A DNA stretch of 64,000 nt, taken from contig NZ_QGDO01000008.1 in assembly GCF_003149185.1 (NCBI RefSeq), forward strand, positions 62,001-126,000, in the 5' to 3' direction. The position numbers were made by a program, and so were the translations under genes. This document shows, piece after piece, positions 33,473 to 42,892 of the stretch. The DNA is from Sediminitomix flava. GTDB taxonomy: Bacteria > Bacteroidota > Bacteroidia > Cytophagales > Flammeovirgaceae. A model generated the notes under the pieces. It saw only the letters and a list, made by a program, of their open reading frames with translations, was not told the DNA's origin and did no database searches. Within the stretch, counting starts at the first letter, position 1; each line of letters begins with the position of its first letter.

Positions 33473-35344
33473 ATGAAAAAATTCATATTATTCTCAATAT
33501 CATATTTGTTACCATACTTACTTTTTGCACAACAACAGCGACCAAATATTGTTTGGTTGACAACTGAAGACAATTCTGCAAGTTGGTATCGATTGTATAA
33601 TCCCGAGCATGGCGCCCCAATGCCAAATATTGAGAAATTGGCAGAACATGGTATTGTATTCAATAATGCTTATTCAAATGCTCCTGTTTGTTCTACTGCT
33701 AGAAGTACAATTATTTCTGGTTTGTATGGGCCAAAAATTGGAGCGCATTATCATCGTGCAGAACAGAAAGTAAAGATGCCTAAAGGCCTTAAACTTTTTC
33801 CTTATTACTTGCGACAAGCAGGTTACTATACGACTAACAACAGCAAACAAGATTATAATTTTGTTGCTGAAGATGTAAATGGAGTTTGGGATGAAAGTTC
33901 AAGAAAAGCAAGCTTTAGAAATAGGGAAGAAAATCAACCATTTTTTCATGTTCAAAACTTCTATGATACTCATGAAGGTCAGATGTTTGGTGAGCTGAAG
34001 GAAGGAATTGAAGATATCGGAAATCCATCAGAAGTAGAATTATTTCCTTATCATCCAGATACTGATACCTTCAGAAAGAAATATGCACAATACATTTCAT
34101 TGAATCATTATGTAGATAAAAAAGTTGGAAGGCTGATTCAACAGTTGGAAGATGATGGTTTATTAGACGATACTTTTATTTTTCATTATGGAGATCATGG
34201 AGGAGTATTGCCGGGAGGAAAAGGATATGCTCATAATGATGGATTGCAAGTCGCAATGGTTGTTCACGTGCCCAAGAACTGGAAACATTTATCACCAGTT
34301 TCAGAGGGTAGTAGAGTGGATGGTTTTGTAGAGTTTGTTGATTTATCAGCTACAGTTCTAAATTTGGCAGGGATCAAAATTCCCGATCTAATAGATGGTA
34401 AACCATTTTTGGGGAAGGGAGTTTCTATAGAAAAATTAGCTAAAAGAGATGAGACTTTTGGCTATGCAGACCGATTTGATGAAAAATATGATATGGTACG
34501 TTTTCTTCGAAAAGGGAAATATAGTTATTGGAGAAGCTATCAACCTTTTAATTTTGATGGTTTACATAATTCATACAGATACAAACAAGAAGCTTTCAGA
34601 GAATGGAGAGCACTTGCAAAAAAAGGAAAGTTGAATGATGAGCAATTGGCATTTTATCATAAGCGTTTACCAGAACAGTTATTTGATTTAGAAAATGATC
34701 CGCATGAAGTGAATAATCTGGCATTGGACCCTGCTTATGCATCCGTTCTTTTAGAGATGAGAAAACTCATGCATGATAGAGTTAGTGATATGCCTGATCT
34801 TTCATTCTATCCTGAGTCCTTCTTACTGAAGGGCATAACAACTGATGGAGTTTCTTTTGGTCAAGAGCATAAAACTGAAATAAGAAAGTTAATTGATATT
34901 GCAGACTTACAACTTCAATCTTTCGCTATGGTGAAAAAGAAGATTGGAAAGGCTTTAAACTCAAAGAATAATTTTGAACGATATTGGGCATTAATTAATT
35001 GTAGTGTTTTTGGGGAAGAAGCAAATCAGTTTTATAGCCAAGCAGAGGAAATGGCTAAAAATGATACAGATATTTTTGTACGAATGAGAGCAGCTGAGTT
35101 TTTGGGATTGACAGGTAGAATCAACCCTAAACCATTGTTATTAGATATCTTGGAACAATGTCCGGATCAAATTGCAGCTAACTTGGTTTTGAACACAATA
35201 GTACTTTTAAGTGAGCTTACACCCATGAAATTAACACTCAATGATTTAGACCAAAGCAAATGGAAAAACGTGGAAGGTAATATCTCAAATCGATTTTTGT
35301 ATTTGAGAGAATTAGCCAACTCAAGTCAATTTTTAGAAAATTAG
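33473..35344 (+). CDS. exported sulfatase with unusual C-S-T-A-R active-site motif
   Basis: A 623-residue S1-type sulfatase. The signal peptide ends near residue 19 (LFAQ). The metal-binding start is NIVWLTTEDNSASW (here E-D-N replaces the common D-D-Q). The formylglycine site is C73-S-T-A-R77; the usual third position is Pro or Ala, so the Thr is unusual. HYGDHGGVLPGGKG supplies the second metal site. A C-terminal ~150-residue alpha-helical region (about 475-610) is HEAT-like and not part of the basic fold. Substrate is not predictable, but a sulfated algal galactan is the natural guess. It follows the GH3 gene by 73 bases, with a terminator between. Confidence 0.88.
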   Translation: MKKFILFSISYLLPYLLFAQQQRPNIVWLTTEDNSASWYRLYNPEHGAPMPNIEKLAEHGIVFNNAYSNAPVCSTARSTIISGLYGPKIGAHYHRAEQKVKMPKGLKLFPYYLRQAGYYTTNNSKQDYNFVAEDVNGVWDESSRKASFRNREENQPFFHVQNFYDTHEGQMFGELKEGIEDIGNPSEVELFPYHPDTDTFRKKYAQYISLNHYVDKKVGRLIQQLEDDGLLDDTFIFHYGDHGGVLPGGKGYAHNDGLQVAMVVHVPKNWKHLSPVSEGSRVDGFVEFVDLSATVLNLAGIKIPDLIDGKPFLGKGVSIEKLAKRDETFGYADRFDEKYDMVRFLRKGKYSYWRSYQPFNFDGLHNSYRYKQEAFREWRALAKKGKLNDEQLAFYHKRLPEQLFDLENDPHEVNNLALDPAYASVLLEMRKLMHDRVSDMPDLSFYPESFLLKGITTDGVSFGQEHKTEIRKLIDIADLQLQSFAMVKKKIGKALNSKNNFERYWALINCSVFGEEANQFYSQAEEMAKNDTDIFVRMRAAEFLGLTGRINPKPLLLDILEQCPDQIAANLVLNTIVLLSELTPMKLTLNDLDQSKWKNVEGNISNRFLYLRELANSSQFLEN

Positions 35345-35366
35345 TTTTCATTTTCTTATTAATGTC

Positions 35367-35405
35367 AAAAGTCCTGTAAACGCTAGTACTGTTTACAGGA
35401 CTTTT
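35367..35405. terminator. bidirectional terminator between convergent sulfatase and GH30
   Basis: A perfect 15-bp stem (35367-35381/35391-35405) with a 9-base loop, ending in T-runs on both strands. It ends both the sulfatase (plus) and GH30 (minus) transcripts. Confidence 0.92.
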
Positions 35406-35419
35406 TTGAATGTTTTGTT

Positions 35420-36817
35420 TTATAATTTCTTATTGTCTAGATTATAAACTATAGCTGTGATCCCTTTGGCAGGGATTTTAAAGTCTCTTATTTCGCCATT
35501 AATTTTAAGACGATAAGGAGCCTCTTTTTCATCGGTATTCTGAATTAGAATTTTCACTTTTCCATCTGGACTTTTCACTGTAATCATTGGTCGATGACTT
35601 GTAGATGCCACTCTGATATCATTTGGTTTAATAAAGTGTCCTAAAATATACATGGCATTATAGTCAGGATTGTACTGAATCGTTTTCTTTTCTCTGTCAA
35701 TATTGATGAGTGAATTTTGTTTCCAATCCCAACCACTCTTGGTTGTTTCATTCAAAATCATGTTCCAATAGCAGTAGTTAGTCAAACCACTATTGATGTA
35801 GTCTGCCGCTTCTTCAAGTCGATGTTCAGCCTGTTCAACACTGTTTTTACCGTTGTAACAATGTCCTTCAGTATGGAACATTTTTATATTAGCTTGCATT
35901 CTTACAGCATCTGTTATGATAGATTTACTTGTATATTGAAGTCCAATTCCATCTATTTTATCTGCATTTTCCATACCCAAAAATTCGATCATATCCAGAT
36001 TTAATGCCGTTCGGAATGTACCAGCAAAAACTTTGGTATTGAGTTTCTCTTTTTTGAATGTAGGAATTATATACTGATGAGCAAGTTTCAGCATTTGAGC
36101 AGGTGGCATCGTACAACTTGGGTATTTTGTATTGGCATCGTTCTCATTCTGAACACAAATCCGATTTATCTTGACACCTTCACTTTCATAAGCCTTTACA
36201 TACTCAGCAAAATATTTTGCATAAGCTTTGTAAACTTTATTTTCATCTCTGAATGTATTTGGTTTTTCAGTAAGCCCAGTCATTGAATTATTGTTTTTCA
36301 TCCACGCTGGTGGACTCCAAGGAGAACCAAATATTAAGAGATCAGGATTTATTGCTAAAGCAGCTTTGAGGTATGGTAGTACAAACTTTTGATCTCTTTC
36401 AATTGAAAAGTAATCCATATTATAATCTTCTGGAGTTTCAGAGTAGCTGTAGGCATCAATGCCAAAATCACTTGCCCCAATTGCTGTCCGACAAAAGGTA
36501 AATCCAGCTTTATCTTTATCGAATAAATTTTGTAATACTTCTCTTTGTAGTTTGTGATCTAAACTAAGTAATGCCTCTCCTCCAATTTCATTGAATGCGC
36601 CACCAATCCCTTCTATGGTTTGGTGTTCAATATTGGGGTAAACCTTTATTTCATGACCCCATCTTATTTTTTCAGAAGTTTCTGTAAATGGAATTTGTTT
36701 AAGAGGTTGTGCTTGGCCCTTTTCTAAACTCACATAGAATAAATCAATATTTTGTTTGTCTTGAGCGAAAGTCTGAATGGAAAGTATTAATCCTAAAAAG
36801 TAGAATAGTTTTTTCAT
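35420..36817 (-). CDS. GH30 family exported glycosidase
   Basis: A 465-residue GH30 enzyme. The signal peptide ends near residue 18 (TFAQ). The catalytic barrel includes EGIGGAFNEIGGEALLSL, FCRTAIGASDFG, GSPWSPPAWMKNNN, acid/base E225 in VQNEND and nucleophile E317 in FHTEGHC; a C-terminal beta-sandwich (about 385-460) wraps back in the normal manner. Subfamilies include glucosylceramidase-, beta-1,6-glucanase- and beta-1,6-galactanase-like enzymes and cannot be told apart here. It is a single-gene transcript, divergent from the TPR regulator, with a five-C (five-G on minus) run at 36936-36940 in the shared control region. Confidence 0.88.
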   Translation of the reverse strand: MKKLFYFLGLILSIQTFAQDKQNIDLFYVSLEKGQAQPLKQIPFTETSEKIRWGHEIKVYPNIEHQTIEGIGGAFNEIGGEALLSLDHKLQREVLQNLFDKDKAGFTFCRTAIGASDFGIDAYSYSETPEDYNMDYFSIERDQKFVLPYLKAALAINPDLLIFGSPWSPPAWMKNNNSMTGLTEKPNTFRDENKVYKAYAKYFAEYVKAYESEGVKINRICVQNENDANTKYPSCTMPPAQMLKLAHQYIIPTFKKEKLNTKVFAGTFRTALNLDMIEFLGMENADKIDGIGLQYTSKSIITDAVRMQANIKMFHTEGHCYNGKNSVEQAEHRLEEAADYINSGLTNYCYWNMILNETTKSGWDWKQNSLINIDREKKTIQYNPDYNAMYILGHFIKPNDIRVASTSHRPMITVKSPDGKVKILIQNTDEKEAPYRLKINGEIRDFKIPAKGITAIVYNLDNKKL

Positions 36818-36977
36818 TGTATTGTCTTTGATTTAACTTTATAGGAATGTATTTATTCTAGATTTAAGGATTAAAAAAAGGAGATGGACATTATATGGAC
36901 TTGAAGAATTTTGGCTATTTTTAGAATAATTTACACCCCCAAGTTTAGAGCAAACTAACATTAATTTCATTTTGAGC

Positions 36978-38480
36978 GTGCATCATACTTTTTTATACAT
37001 TCTTTTTCTTGGACTATTTTTTTCTACGAATAATAAAGTTCTAGCAAACGATATTACATCAGGAGTAAAATTAGATTCGGTTGTAAGTAGTACAGAGGCT
37101 AAACTTAAGCAAGTTCAGTATTATACAGGTATAGCTGATTATCCGAAAGCTTACGATCAGATTTGGGAAGTTTTAGCTCTTGCTAATTCAATCCAAAATC
37201 ATGAACTGACATATAAGGCATACAAGCAGCTTTCAATGTTATATTCTATTTTTCATCAGAAGAAAAAGGCTATTGAAAGCATCGATTCCATGTTTTACTA
37301 TGCTCAAAAGACAACAAATTCTCATTCTTTGGAACATAAAGGGAAATTGCATTTTACCGCTGCACTTACATATCGAATGAATGAGCAGTTTGATTTGGCT
37401 CAGAAGGAACTTCGTATTTGTGAACAGATCCAAGATTCATTACAAACGCCTATGGATGAAAGGATATTTGTTTTGGCAGAAAAAGCACATCTCAATACCA
37501 TAAATGGTTATTTTTCTGAAGCTGAAAATTTACTTGCTGAAATATCAAATCACACTTCAGTTGAGAATGCCTATTCTTCGATTCTTTATTCAATGTGGGG
37601 TGATTTATATGCTAAAAAAGGGGAGAAGAAAAAAGCACTCAAATTTTATGAACAGAGTCTTGATGCTATTTCTTTAAATAAAACTCGTATTGGACTAAAA
37701 GTAGAGTTATTAGAGAAAGCTTCTGAGCTTAACTTTGAATTAGGTGATTATCAAGCGGCTTTTTTACAGATGACAGAATCTAAGAAATTAGGAGATCAAT
37801 TGTTTGGGAGTCAGAGCAAACAGAATTTACATTTACTCGAAATAAAGGATTCTTATAGGAAAGCTTTAGTTGAGCATCAAAAAGTTGAAAAGGCTCAAGC
37901 ATTTCAACTCCTAGAAACTGAAAAAGAAAAACTTCAACAACAATTGATCTTTAGTCTACTCCTTATCTGTATTACAATTTTCGCGTCATTTTATATTATA
38001 AGTTTAGTCCGTAAGAAACATCTTCTTCAGCAAAAATATGTAGAAGAACAAGCGAAGAAAGATTTAGAAGTAAAGAAAAAGGAGTTGACAGTAACAGCAC
38101 TTCAACTGATTGAAAAGGATAAACTTTTAGATGAGATTAAATTAAGATTAGAAAAGATTCAAACGGAAAAAGACTACACCTCTGTTGAACGTATTAGAAG
38201 TACAATCAATGTAAATACTACACGAACTTGGGATGAGTTTGAAGCTAGATTTGTACAAGTAAACACTAAATTTTATGCTTCATTAAATGAAAAACATCCA
38301 AATCTGAGTCCAAATGAACGAAAGCTTTGTGCTTTAATCAAATTAAATTTTTCCAGTAAAGAAATGGCTGAATTACTTGGTGTTACAGCTGAAAGTATAA
38401 ACAAAGCCCGTTATCGTTTAAGGAAAAAATTAGGACTGAATCGAGATGACAATCTTGTGATTTATATTGAGAATATTTAA
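36978..38480 (+). CDS. TPR protein with membrane span and LuxR-like HTH, probable regulator
   Basis: About 500 residues. The start is uncertain: there is no ATG before the signal-like segment, only TTG (36972) and GTG (36978); I use GTG. The layout is an N-terminal hydrophobic segment, TPR-type helical repeats (about 45-300), a membrane span (about 322-345, LIFSLLLICITIFASFYIISLV), a coiled coil, and a C-terminal LuxR-like helix-turn-helix (LSPNERKLCALIKLNFSSKEMAELLGV, ESINKARYRLRKKLGL). This Bacteroidota-specific architecture is thought to link periplasmic sensing to transcription. It diverges from GH30, which is a natural target. Confidence 0.75.
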   Translation: MHHTFLYILFLGLFFSTNNKVLANDITSGVKLDSVVSSTEAKLKQVQYYTGIADYPKAYDQIWEVLALANSIQNHELTYKAYKQLSMLYSIFHQKKKAIESIDSMFYYAQKTTNSHSLEHKGKLHFTAALTYRMNEQFDLAQKELRICEQIQDSLQTPMDERIFVLAEKAHLNTINGYFSEAENLLAEISNHTSVENAYSSILYSMWGDLYAKKGEKKKALKFYEQSLDAISLNKTRIGLKVELLEKASELNFELGDYQAAFLQMTESKKLGDQLFGSQSKQNLHLLEIKDSYRKALVEHQKVEKAQAFQLLETEKEKLQQQLIFSLLLICITIFASFYIISLVRKKHLLQQKYVEEQAKKDLEVKKKELTVTALQLIEKDKLLDEIKLRLEKIQTEKDYTSVERIRSTINVNTTRTWDEFEARFVQVNTKFYASLNEKHPNLSPNERKLCALIKLNFSSKEMAELLGVTAESINKARYRLRKKLGLNRDDNLVIYIENI

Positions 38481-38603
38481 ATCAGTATTTACTTTTTACT
38501 TCCTTTTATTAGTATATCTCTAAGAGTTATGAGGTATAAATAAGATTTGAGATTCTTTACCGATGATTCACCTAAGTCATTACGTAAAAAATTAACTTCT
38601 ATC

Positions 38604-39032
38604 TTACTTTGATTTTATCTCTTTGTTGGTATCCTTTTTAATTTTTGCTCTAATCGTTCTTATCCAAATTAAAATTATGTATAGGGAAAATAGATAAATC
38701 CCAGATCTAATATCAGTCTCCCCAAGTTGATATATTACAAATAAAATTGAAGCAAAGAAGACCGTATCCAAAACCTCTGGAAAAGTTTTAGCGATATTCT
38801 TTATATGTTCTATAAATTGATTTCTGGTGACTTTATATTTTCCATTAGCTAAAAAATATATCATAAAGAGGTATAATGGAAAGATTAGAAAAATTGAAGC
38901 TATAAGAATTTGTTTGAATGATAAGTGATAGACACCTAAAGAAAAACCTATAACAATGGTATAAATAGCATATATTTTAGTGCTAAAAATATATAGCTTA
39001 GAACAAGCTTTAAAAATTTTACTAAATATCAT
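38604..39032 (-). CDS. hypothetical membrane protein (about four spans)
   Basis: A 142-residue hydrophobic protein I do not recognise. Segments near 20-40, 42-62, 87-105 and 110-130 look like membrane spans; the ends are lysine-rich. Codon use and AT richness are higher than in neighbouring enzyme genes. It is in a block with the serine hydrolase and another membrane protein that has no link to galactan use. Start at ATG 39032; no promoter box seen. Confidence 0.6.
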   Translation of the reverse strand: MIFSKIFKACSKLYIFSTKIYAIYTIVIGFSLGVYHLSFKQILIASIFLIFPLYLFMIYFLANGKYKVTRNQFIEHIKNIAKTFPEVLDTVFFASILFVIYQLGETDIRSGIYLFSLYIILIWIRTIRAKIKKDTNKEIKSK

Positions 39033-39151
39033 ATTAAACTAAAAAATAACTTATTGATACTTCATTCATTTCTGATGAATCGATAAAAGTGATTAATCTA
39101 CATAAAAAAAAATTAAACGAAATATAGGTAGTAATATTCTACTATTCATCC

Positions 39152-40189
39152 TCAAAGGTTTTCTTGGTCTTGTCTTCGAATTATATCTACAATACGATTA
39201 ATTGTAATTTCTGATAAGTTCCACTCATAGCCATTAAAATCAGTAGTATTAATAAATTGGACAACCACGGCATCGATATCTTTATGATATTCAGCTAAAC
39301 TTTGATAACCAATAACTAAACCTCCATGGTCATAGACATAAGGATAGATTTTTTGTTCTTCCTCATCTAATAATGATCCATCGTTTAAAGCTCGTAAAAA
39401 TCTACCTACATCTTCTGCTGTAGCTAACATTCCATATTCATTAGCTTTAAAGTCTTCGTTGTATCCGACATAATATCCACTCATTACATCATCTAAATTG
39501 ACCTCACTAAGCGAAAAAAATGTGTTATTTAGTTTGAGAGGAACTAATATTTTCTCTTTGATATATTGTTGATGACTATAGCCTAAAACTTGATCGATAA
39601 TCTTTCGAAGCAATAAATAATTGGTATTTGAATATTCATATCCTTCATCAGGAGCAAAACTAGCAGGTAGATCAAGGGCAAAATCAAGTGCATTTTTACC
39701 ATTTTCCTGTTCGTTTTCCCAATACAAAGGATTATCAGTGAAATTCGGAATACCTGACCTATGCTGTACCATCATCTTTAATGTGATTTTGTCAGCATTT
39801 TCAATTCTATCAATAAGGTTTGGGAAGTAGTCAGCAAGGGTTTCATCAAGTGAAAGTTGCTCATCTTTCACTAATTTAGTGATCGCAACAGCTGCATATA
39901 ATTTACTAATACTTGCAATCTTGAATAATGATTTCGGATCAGCGGGAATTTTATTATCTCTGTCTTTCCAACCTCCTGTATAATACATAGGTGACTTCCC
40001 TGCTTCATCTACATACACAATCATTCCATCAAATCCATGTCCAATAGCTTCATTTACTTGTTCTTGAACGGTATTTGGTAATGGAAGAATCCAAGCTTTT
40101 ACCAAAATCCATGGAACAAACCAAAGAGAACCTAAAGATGAAGCTATGAATAAAATTCTGAATATTTGTTTGAAGTGTTTCTTTTTCAT
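39152..40189 (-). CDS. membrane-anchored serine hydrolase (class C beta-lactamase-like)
   Basis: About 345 residues with the serine beta-lactamase/DD-peptidase fold. The S-x-x-K motif is S96-I-S-K99 (counted from the ATG at 40198), the Y-S-N motif is in GYEYSNTNYL, and an H-G-G third motif lies in YDHGGLVIGYQS. An N-terminal hydrophobic segment (about 12-35) anchors it, with the catalytic domain outside the cytoplasm. I prefer ATG 40189 (MKKKHFKQ); 40198 is also possible. Such enzymes include DD-peptidases, esterases and peptidases; the substrate cannot be read here. It follows the 171-residue protein gene on the same strand. Confidence 0.8.
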   Translation of the reverse strand: MKKKHFKQIFRILFIASSLGSLWFVPWILVKAWILPLPNTVQEQVNEAIGHGFDGMIVYVDEAGKSPMYYTGGWKDRDNKIPADPKSLFKIASISKLYAAVAITKLVKDEQLSLDETLADYFPNLIDRIENADKITLKMMVQHRSGIPNFTDNPLYWENEQENGKNALDFALDLPASFAPDEGYEYSNTNYLLLRKIIDQVLGYSHQQYIKEKILVPLKLNNTFFSLSEVNLDDVMSGYYVGYNEDFKANEYGMLATAEDVGRFLRALNDGSLLDEEEQKIYPYVYDHGGLVIGYQSLAEYHKDIDAVVVQFINTTDFNGYEWNLSEITINRIVDIIRRQDQENL

Positions 40190-40293
40190 GTTAATCAAAA
40201 AAATGTGTAGTCTAAAACGAATAGTGTTAGATGGGATAAGTATCTTTTATTGTATTTTGGTTCAAATTTAAGGAATTATTCAAAAAGGAATTT

Positions 40294-40809
40294 TTAGAAT
40301 TTAACTCGTGTGTTTAAACCCTTTTTAACTGAGAATTTATTTATGTAAGGATACCTATTTAGTATAGTTTTTAATTCTTCTTTTGTTGATTTATTCCTTA
40401 TTAAAATTTCAAGATCATATTTCATACCTGTTCTATCACTTATTTTAATATAGTTTTTATTACCCCAAAAAGTATTGGTTTTCCAACCACCATAACCCAA
40501 ATAAAGGAGCTCAATGCTGATGATATCTTCTGCTGCTAAAGTTGTACAGGTGTCGTTTTGAATAAACTCTATTTTTTCAGTTGATAAATTAAAATCACCT
40601 ATCTTTTTGGGTTTTATAATTCTATGAATGAATAAGACATAAATTCCTAAAAAATAAATTACAAGAAAGAATAATTTGAGAGATGTATTTTGATCTTCTT
40701 CATTTGTTAAAAAAATGTAGTAAGAAGAAATAATATAGAGTATGGCAGTAGTTATAATAATTGGTTTACTAAGTATTCTAGACTTGACAATTTTTGTTTT
40801 AAAAAACAT
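40294..40809 (-). CDS. hypothetical protein with two membrane spans and PH-like tail
   Basis: A 171-residue protein I do not recognise. Two hydrophobic segments (about 16-33 and 45-62) are followed by a cytoplasmic-looking beta-rich domain (about 70-165; FNLSTEKIEFIQNDTCTTL, YLGYGGWKTNTFWGNKNYIKI) of bacterial PH-like character. It is AT-rich and stands with two other membrane proteins in an accessory block; a housekeeping or stress role is as likely as any. Confidence 0.55.
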   Translation of the reverse strand: MFFKTKIVKSRILSKPIIITTAILYIISSYYIFLTNEEDQNTSLKLFFLVIYFLGIYVLFIHRIIKPKKIGDFNLSTEKIEFIQNDTCTTLAAEDIISIELLYLGYGGWKTNTFWGNKNYIKISDRTGMKYDLEILIRNKSTKEELKTILNRYPYINKFSVKKGLNTRVKF

Positions 40810-41108
40810 CTTAAAGTTGACTTTAGATTTCTATTTTGCTGTTATTCTTTATCTAATTAATCATCATAATTCTTAGACTTGAACCATGATCATAAATTTT
40901 TCAAGAATTAGAGTAATCTTATGTGTAAGATAAATAGTTATAATCAACTTATAAAGTTTATGATAAAACATATAAAAGCAGGGTAAGGGGGATAACCATA
41001 AATTTTGTGGGTGATGAGCAAATCAAATATAATTAGCTCATCATCTTATAGAGGGTTTTGAAGAAGTTGAAAGCTAGAGAGGTCAGTGGGATATTCAGTT
41101 AAATACAT
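40810..41108. other. gene-free stretch with G-run and weak hairpin
   Basis: About 300 AT-rich bases. It holds a five-G run at 40987-40991 (GGGTAAGGGGGATAA) and an inverted repeat TGATGAGC (41012-41019)/GCTCATCA (41036-41043), which may weakly terminate the sulfatase gene ending at 41109. No gene is seen. Confidence 0.4.
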
Positions 41109-42884
41109 TTATATTTCTGCATCATCATAGCTGATGTAGGTATAATAAACACCATACGTTTCTCCATCTTCAATAAAATCATTGGAGAATAAAGTTTTCC
41201 CTTTTTCAAGATATACTCTGAAAGAAACTGCATACTGATTTTCTAGAATTTCTTTTTCAATGATCTGATTCGCAATGCGAATTCTTACTTTTTCAGGATG
41301 AATATTCTTGTAAGAATAGTGTGGATTTAGATTATTTGTTGGGCTTCCTAAGATTGGTGCTGCAAGTTCTTTTGGCCATCTACTGCATGAGATTAGGTAA
41401 TAGCCTTCTTTTTCTATTTCTAAAGAATGTGTATTGTTTTTATTTTTTACCCCTTTGGCTACTTGTTCACATTTCCAGATACCTACATCTTCCCCTATTG
41501 CGTGTTGGATTGTAAGCTTTACTTCTTTTTGAGCTTTGTTTCCAATGATTGCAGTTGATAGTTCGTTGTAGACTGTGTGTTTTTTACTTGATTCAATGAA
41601 CGAGGCATTTTGAGAAAGTAGGTCATTCACCAGTTCTCTATGTTCTTTTACAATATTATTTTTCTGTAAAGGGTCTTTAGAAGTATCATACAGTTCTTTC
41701 CCATTGATCAAGCGCCATTGATTTTGCAAGACACAGCTTTGAGCTAAATCATGTGGCGGTCGCCAATCTTGACGGTGATGAATAAAGATACTTCGTTCAT
41801 CTAAATTCTCTTTTTTATCTCTCAAAATAGGAGAGAGGTCAACCCCATCAGTTTGATATTTATCGGAGAGATCAATACCACAAAGACTAGCAAGAGTAGG
41901 TAGAAGATCAACATGGGCTGATAGAAAGTCTTGGTCTTTCCCTCCTTGAATTTTACCATCTTTCCACTGAATAAAAAATGGGACTCTATGTCCTCCTTCA
42001 GCTTTACTTCCTTTTATCCCTCTGAAACCTTTATTATAGCCCAGTTTTCCATCTTTGCTGTATCCGAAGCGAGTACCATTATCACTCATGAAAATGAAAA
42101 TAGTATTATCAGTTAGTTTTTTTTCAGCCAAAAATTGACGGAGTTTACCAAAGTTCTCATCAATATTGGCAATCATTCCATAAAGGTTAGCACTGATGAT
42201 TTCACTACCTTCCAGATGTTTGTAAGGAGCAGCATATTTTTCATCAACAATTAGAGGGTCATGGGGTGCGTTTAGAGCTAAATAGATAAAGAACGGATTG
42301 TCTTCCTGTTTTTCTATAAACTTCATACTCTCTTCAAACCAAACATCTGTGCAATAGCCTTGAAATTGTTTAGCTTCATTATTGACATAATAAACATCAT
42401 CGAAATAACTGTTTCCCCAATAATCTGAAAGTTCGCCAATACCGCCAGCAAGATGATGAATAGCGAAATTGAAACCAGAATCGGTGGGTCTGACAGGATA
42501 ATTATCTCCTAAATGCCATTTTCCGAAAAGGGCTGTGGTATAACCATTTTCTTGAAATAGATTGGCAATAGTAGGTGTGTTTTTTGATAGTGCATCTCTT
42601 CCTTTAAATGTAGCCCAAGCACCATTATTGATTGGGTATTTACCAGTCATTATTGCTGCCCTTGTTGGCGTGCAAAGTGGGCTTACATGGAAATCTGTAA
42701 GACGAACAGACTCTTCATAAAATGTGTCTATATTTGGTGTTTTTAACCAAGGATTTCCATGACAGCCCAAGTCTCCAATACCTTGGTCATCGGTAAGTAT
42801 AAGAATGACATTAGGTTTTGATTGAGACTTGCTTTCAACCATAAAGCTCAATAATATTATACAAAGGAAGAGAGACTTTTTCAT
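41109..42884 (-). CDS. exported S1-type sulfatase
   Basis: A 591-residue sulfatase with a signal peptide (about 1-20, ending SKS). Metal site ILTDDQGIGDLGCHG, formylglycine cysteine C71 in LCTPTRAAIMTG, GKWHLGD and FMSDNGTRFG are all in place, so the enzyme should be active. A C-terminal extension (about 430-590) of beta-rich sequence is longer than in basic sulfatases and resembles arylsulfatase A-type proteins. It follows the GH3 gene by 8 bases, forming a GH3-sulfatase operon. Substrate is unknown; L-galactose-6-sulfate or galactose sulfate is the contextual guess. Confidence 0.9.
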   Translation of the reverse strand: MKKSLFLCIILLSFMVESKSQSKPNVILILTDDQGIGDLGCHGNPWLKTPNIDTFYEESVRLTDFHVSPLCTPTRAAIMTGKYPINNGAWATFKGRDALSKNTPTIANLFQENGYTTALFGKWHLGDNYPVRPTDSGFNFAIHHLAGGIGELSDYWGNSYFDDVYYVNNEAKQFQGYCTDVWFEESMKFIEKQEDNPFFIYLALNAPHDPLIVDEKYAAPYKHLEGSEIISANLYGMIANIDENFGKLRQFLAEKKLTDNTIFIFMSDNGTRFGYSKDGKLGYNKGFRGIKGSKAEGGHRVPFFIQWKDGKIQGGKDQDFLSAHVDLLPTLASLCGIDLSDKYQTDGVDLSPILRDKKENLDERSIFIHHRQDWRPPHDLAQSCVLQNQWRLINGKELYDTSKDPLQKNNIVKEHRELVNDLLSQNASFIESSKKHTVYNELSTAIIGNKAQKEVKLTIQHAIGEDVGIWKCEQVAKGVKNKNNTHSLEIEKEGYYLISCSRWPKELAAPILGSPTNNLNPHYSYKNIHPEKVRIRIANQIIEKEILENQYAVSFRVYLEKGKTLFSNDFIEDGETYGVYYTYISYDDAEI

Positions 42885-42892
42885 AGTAATCT

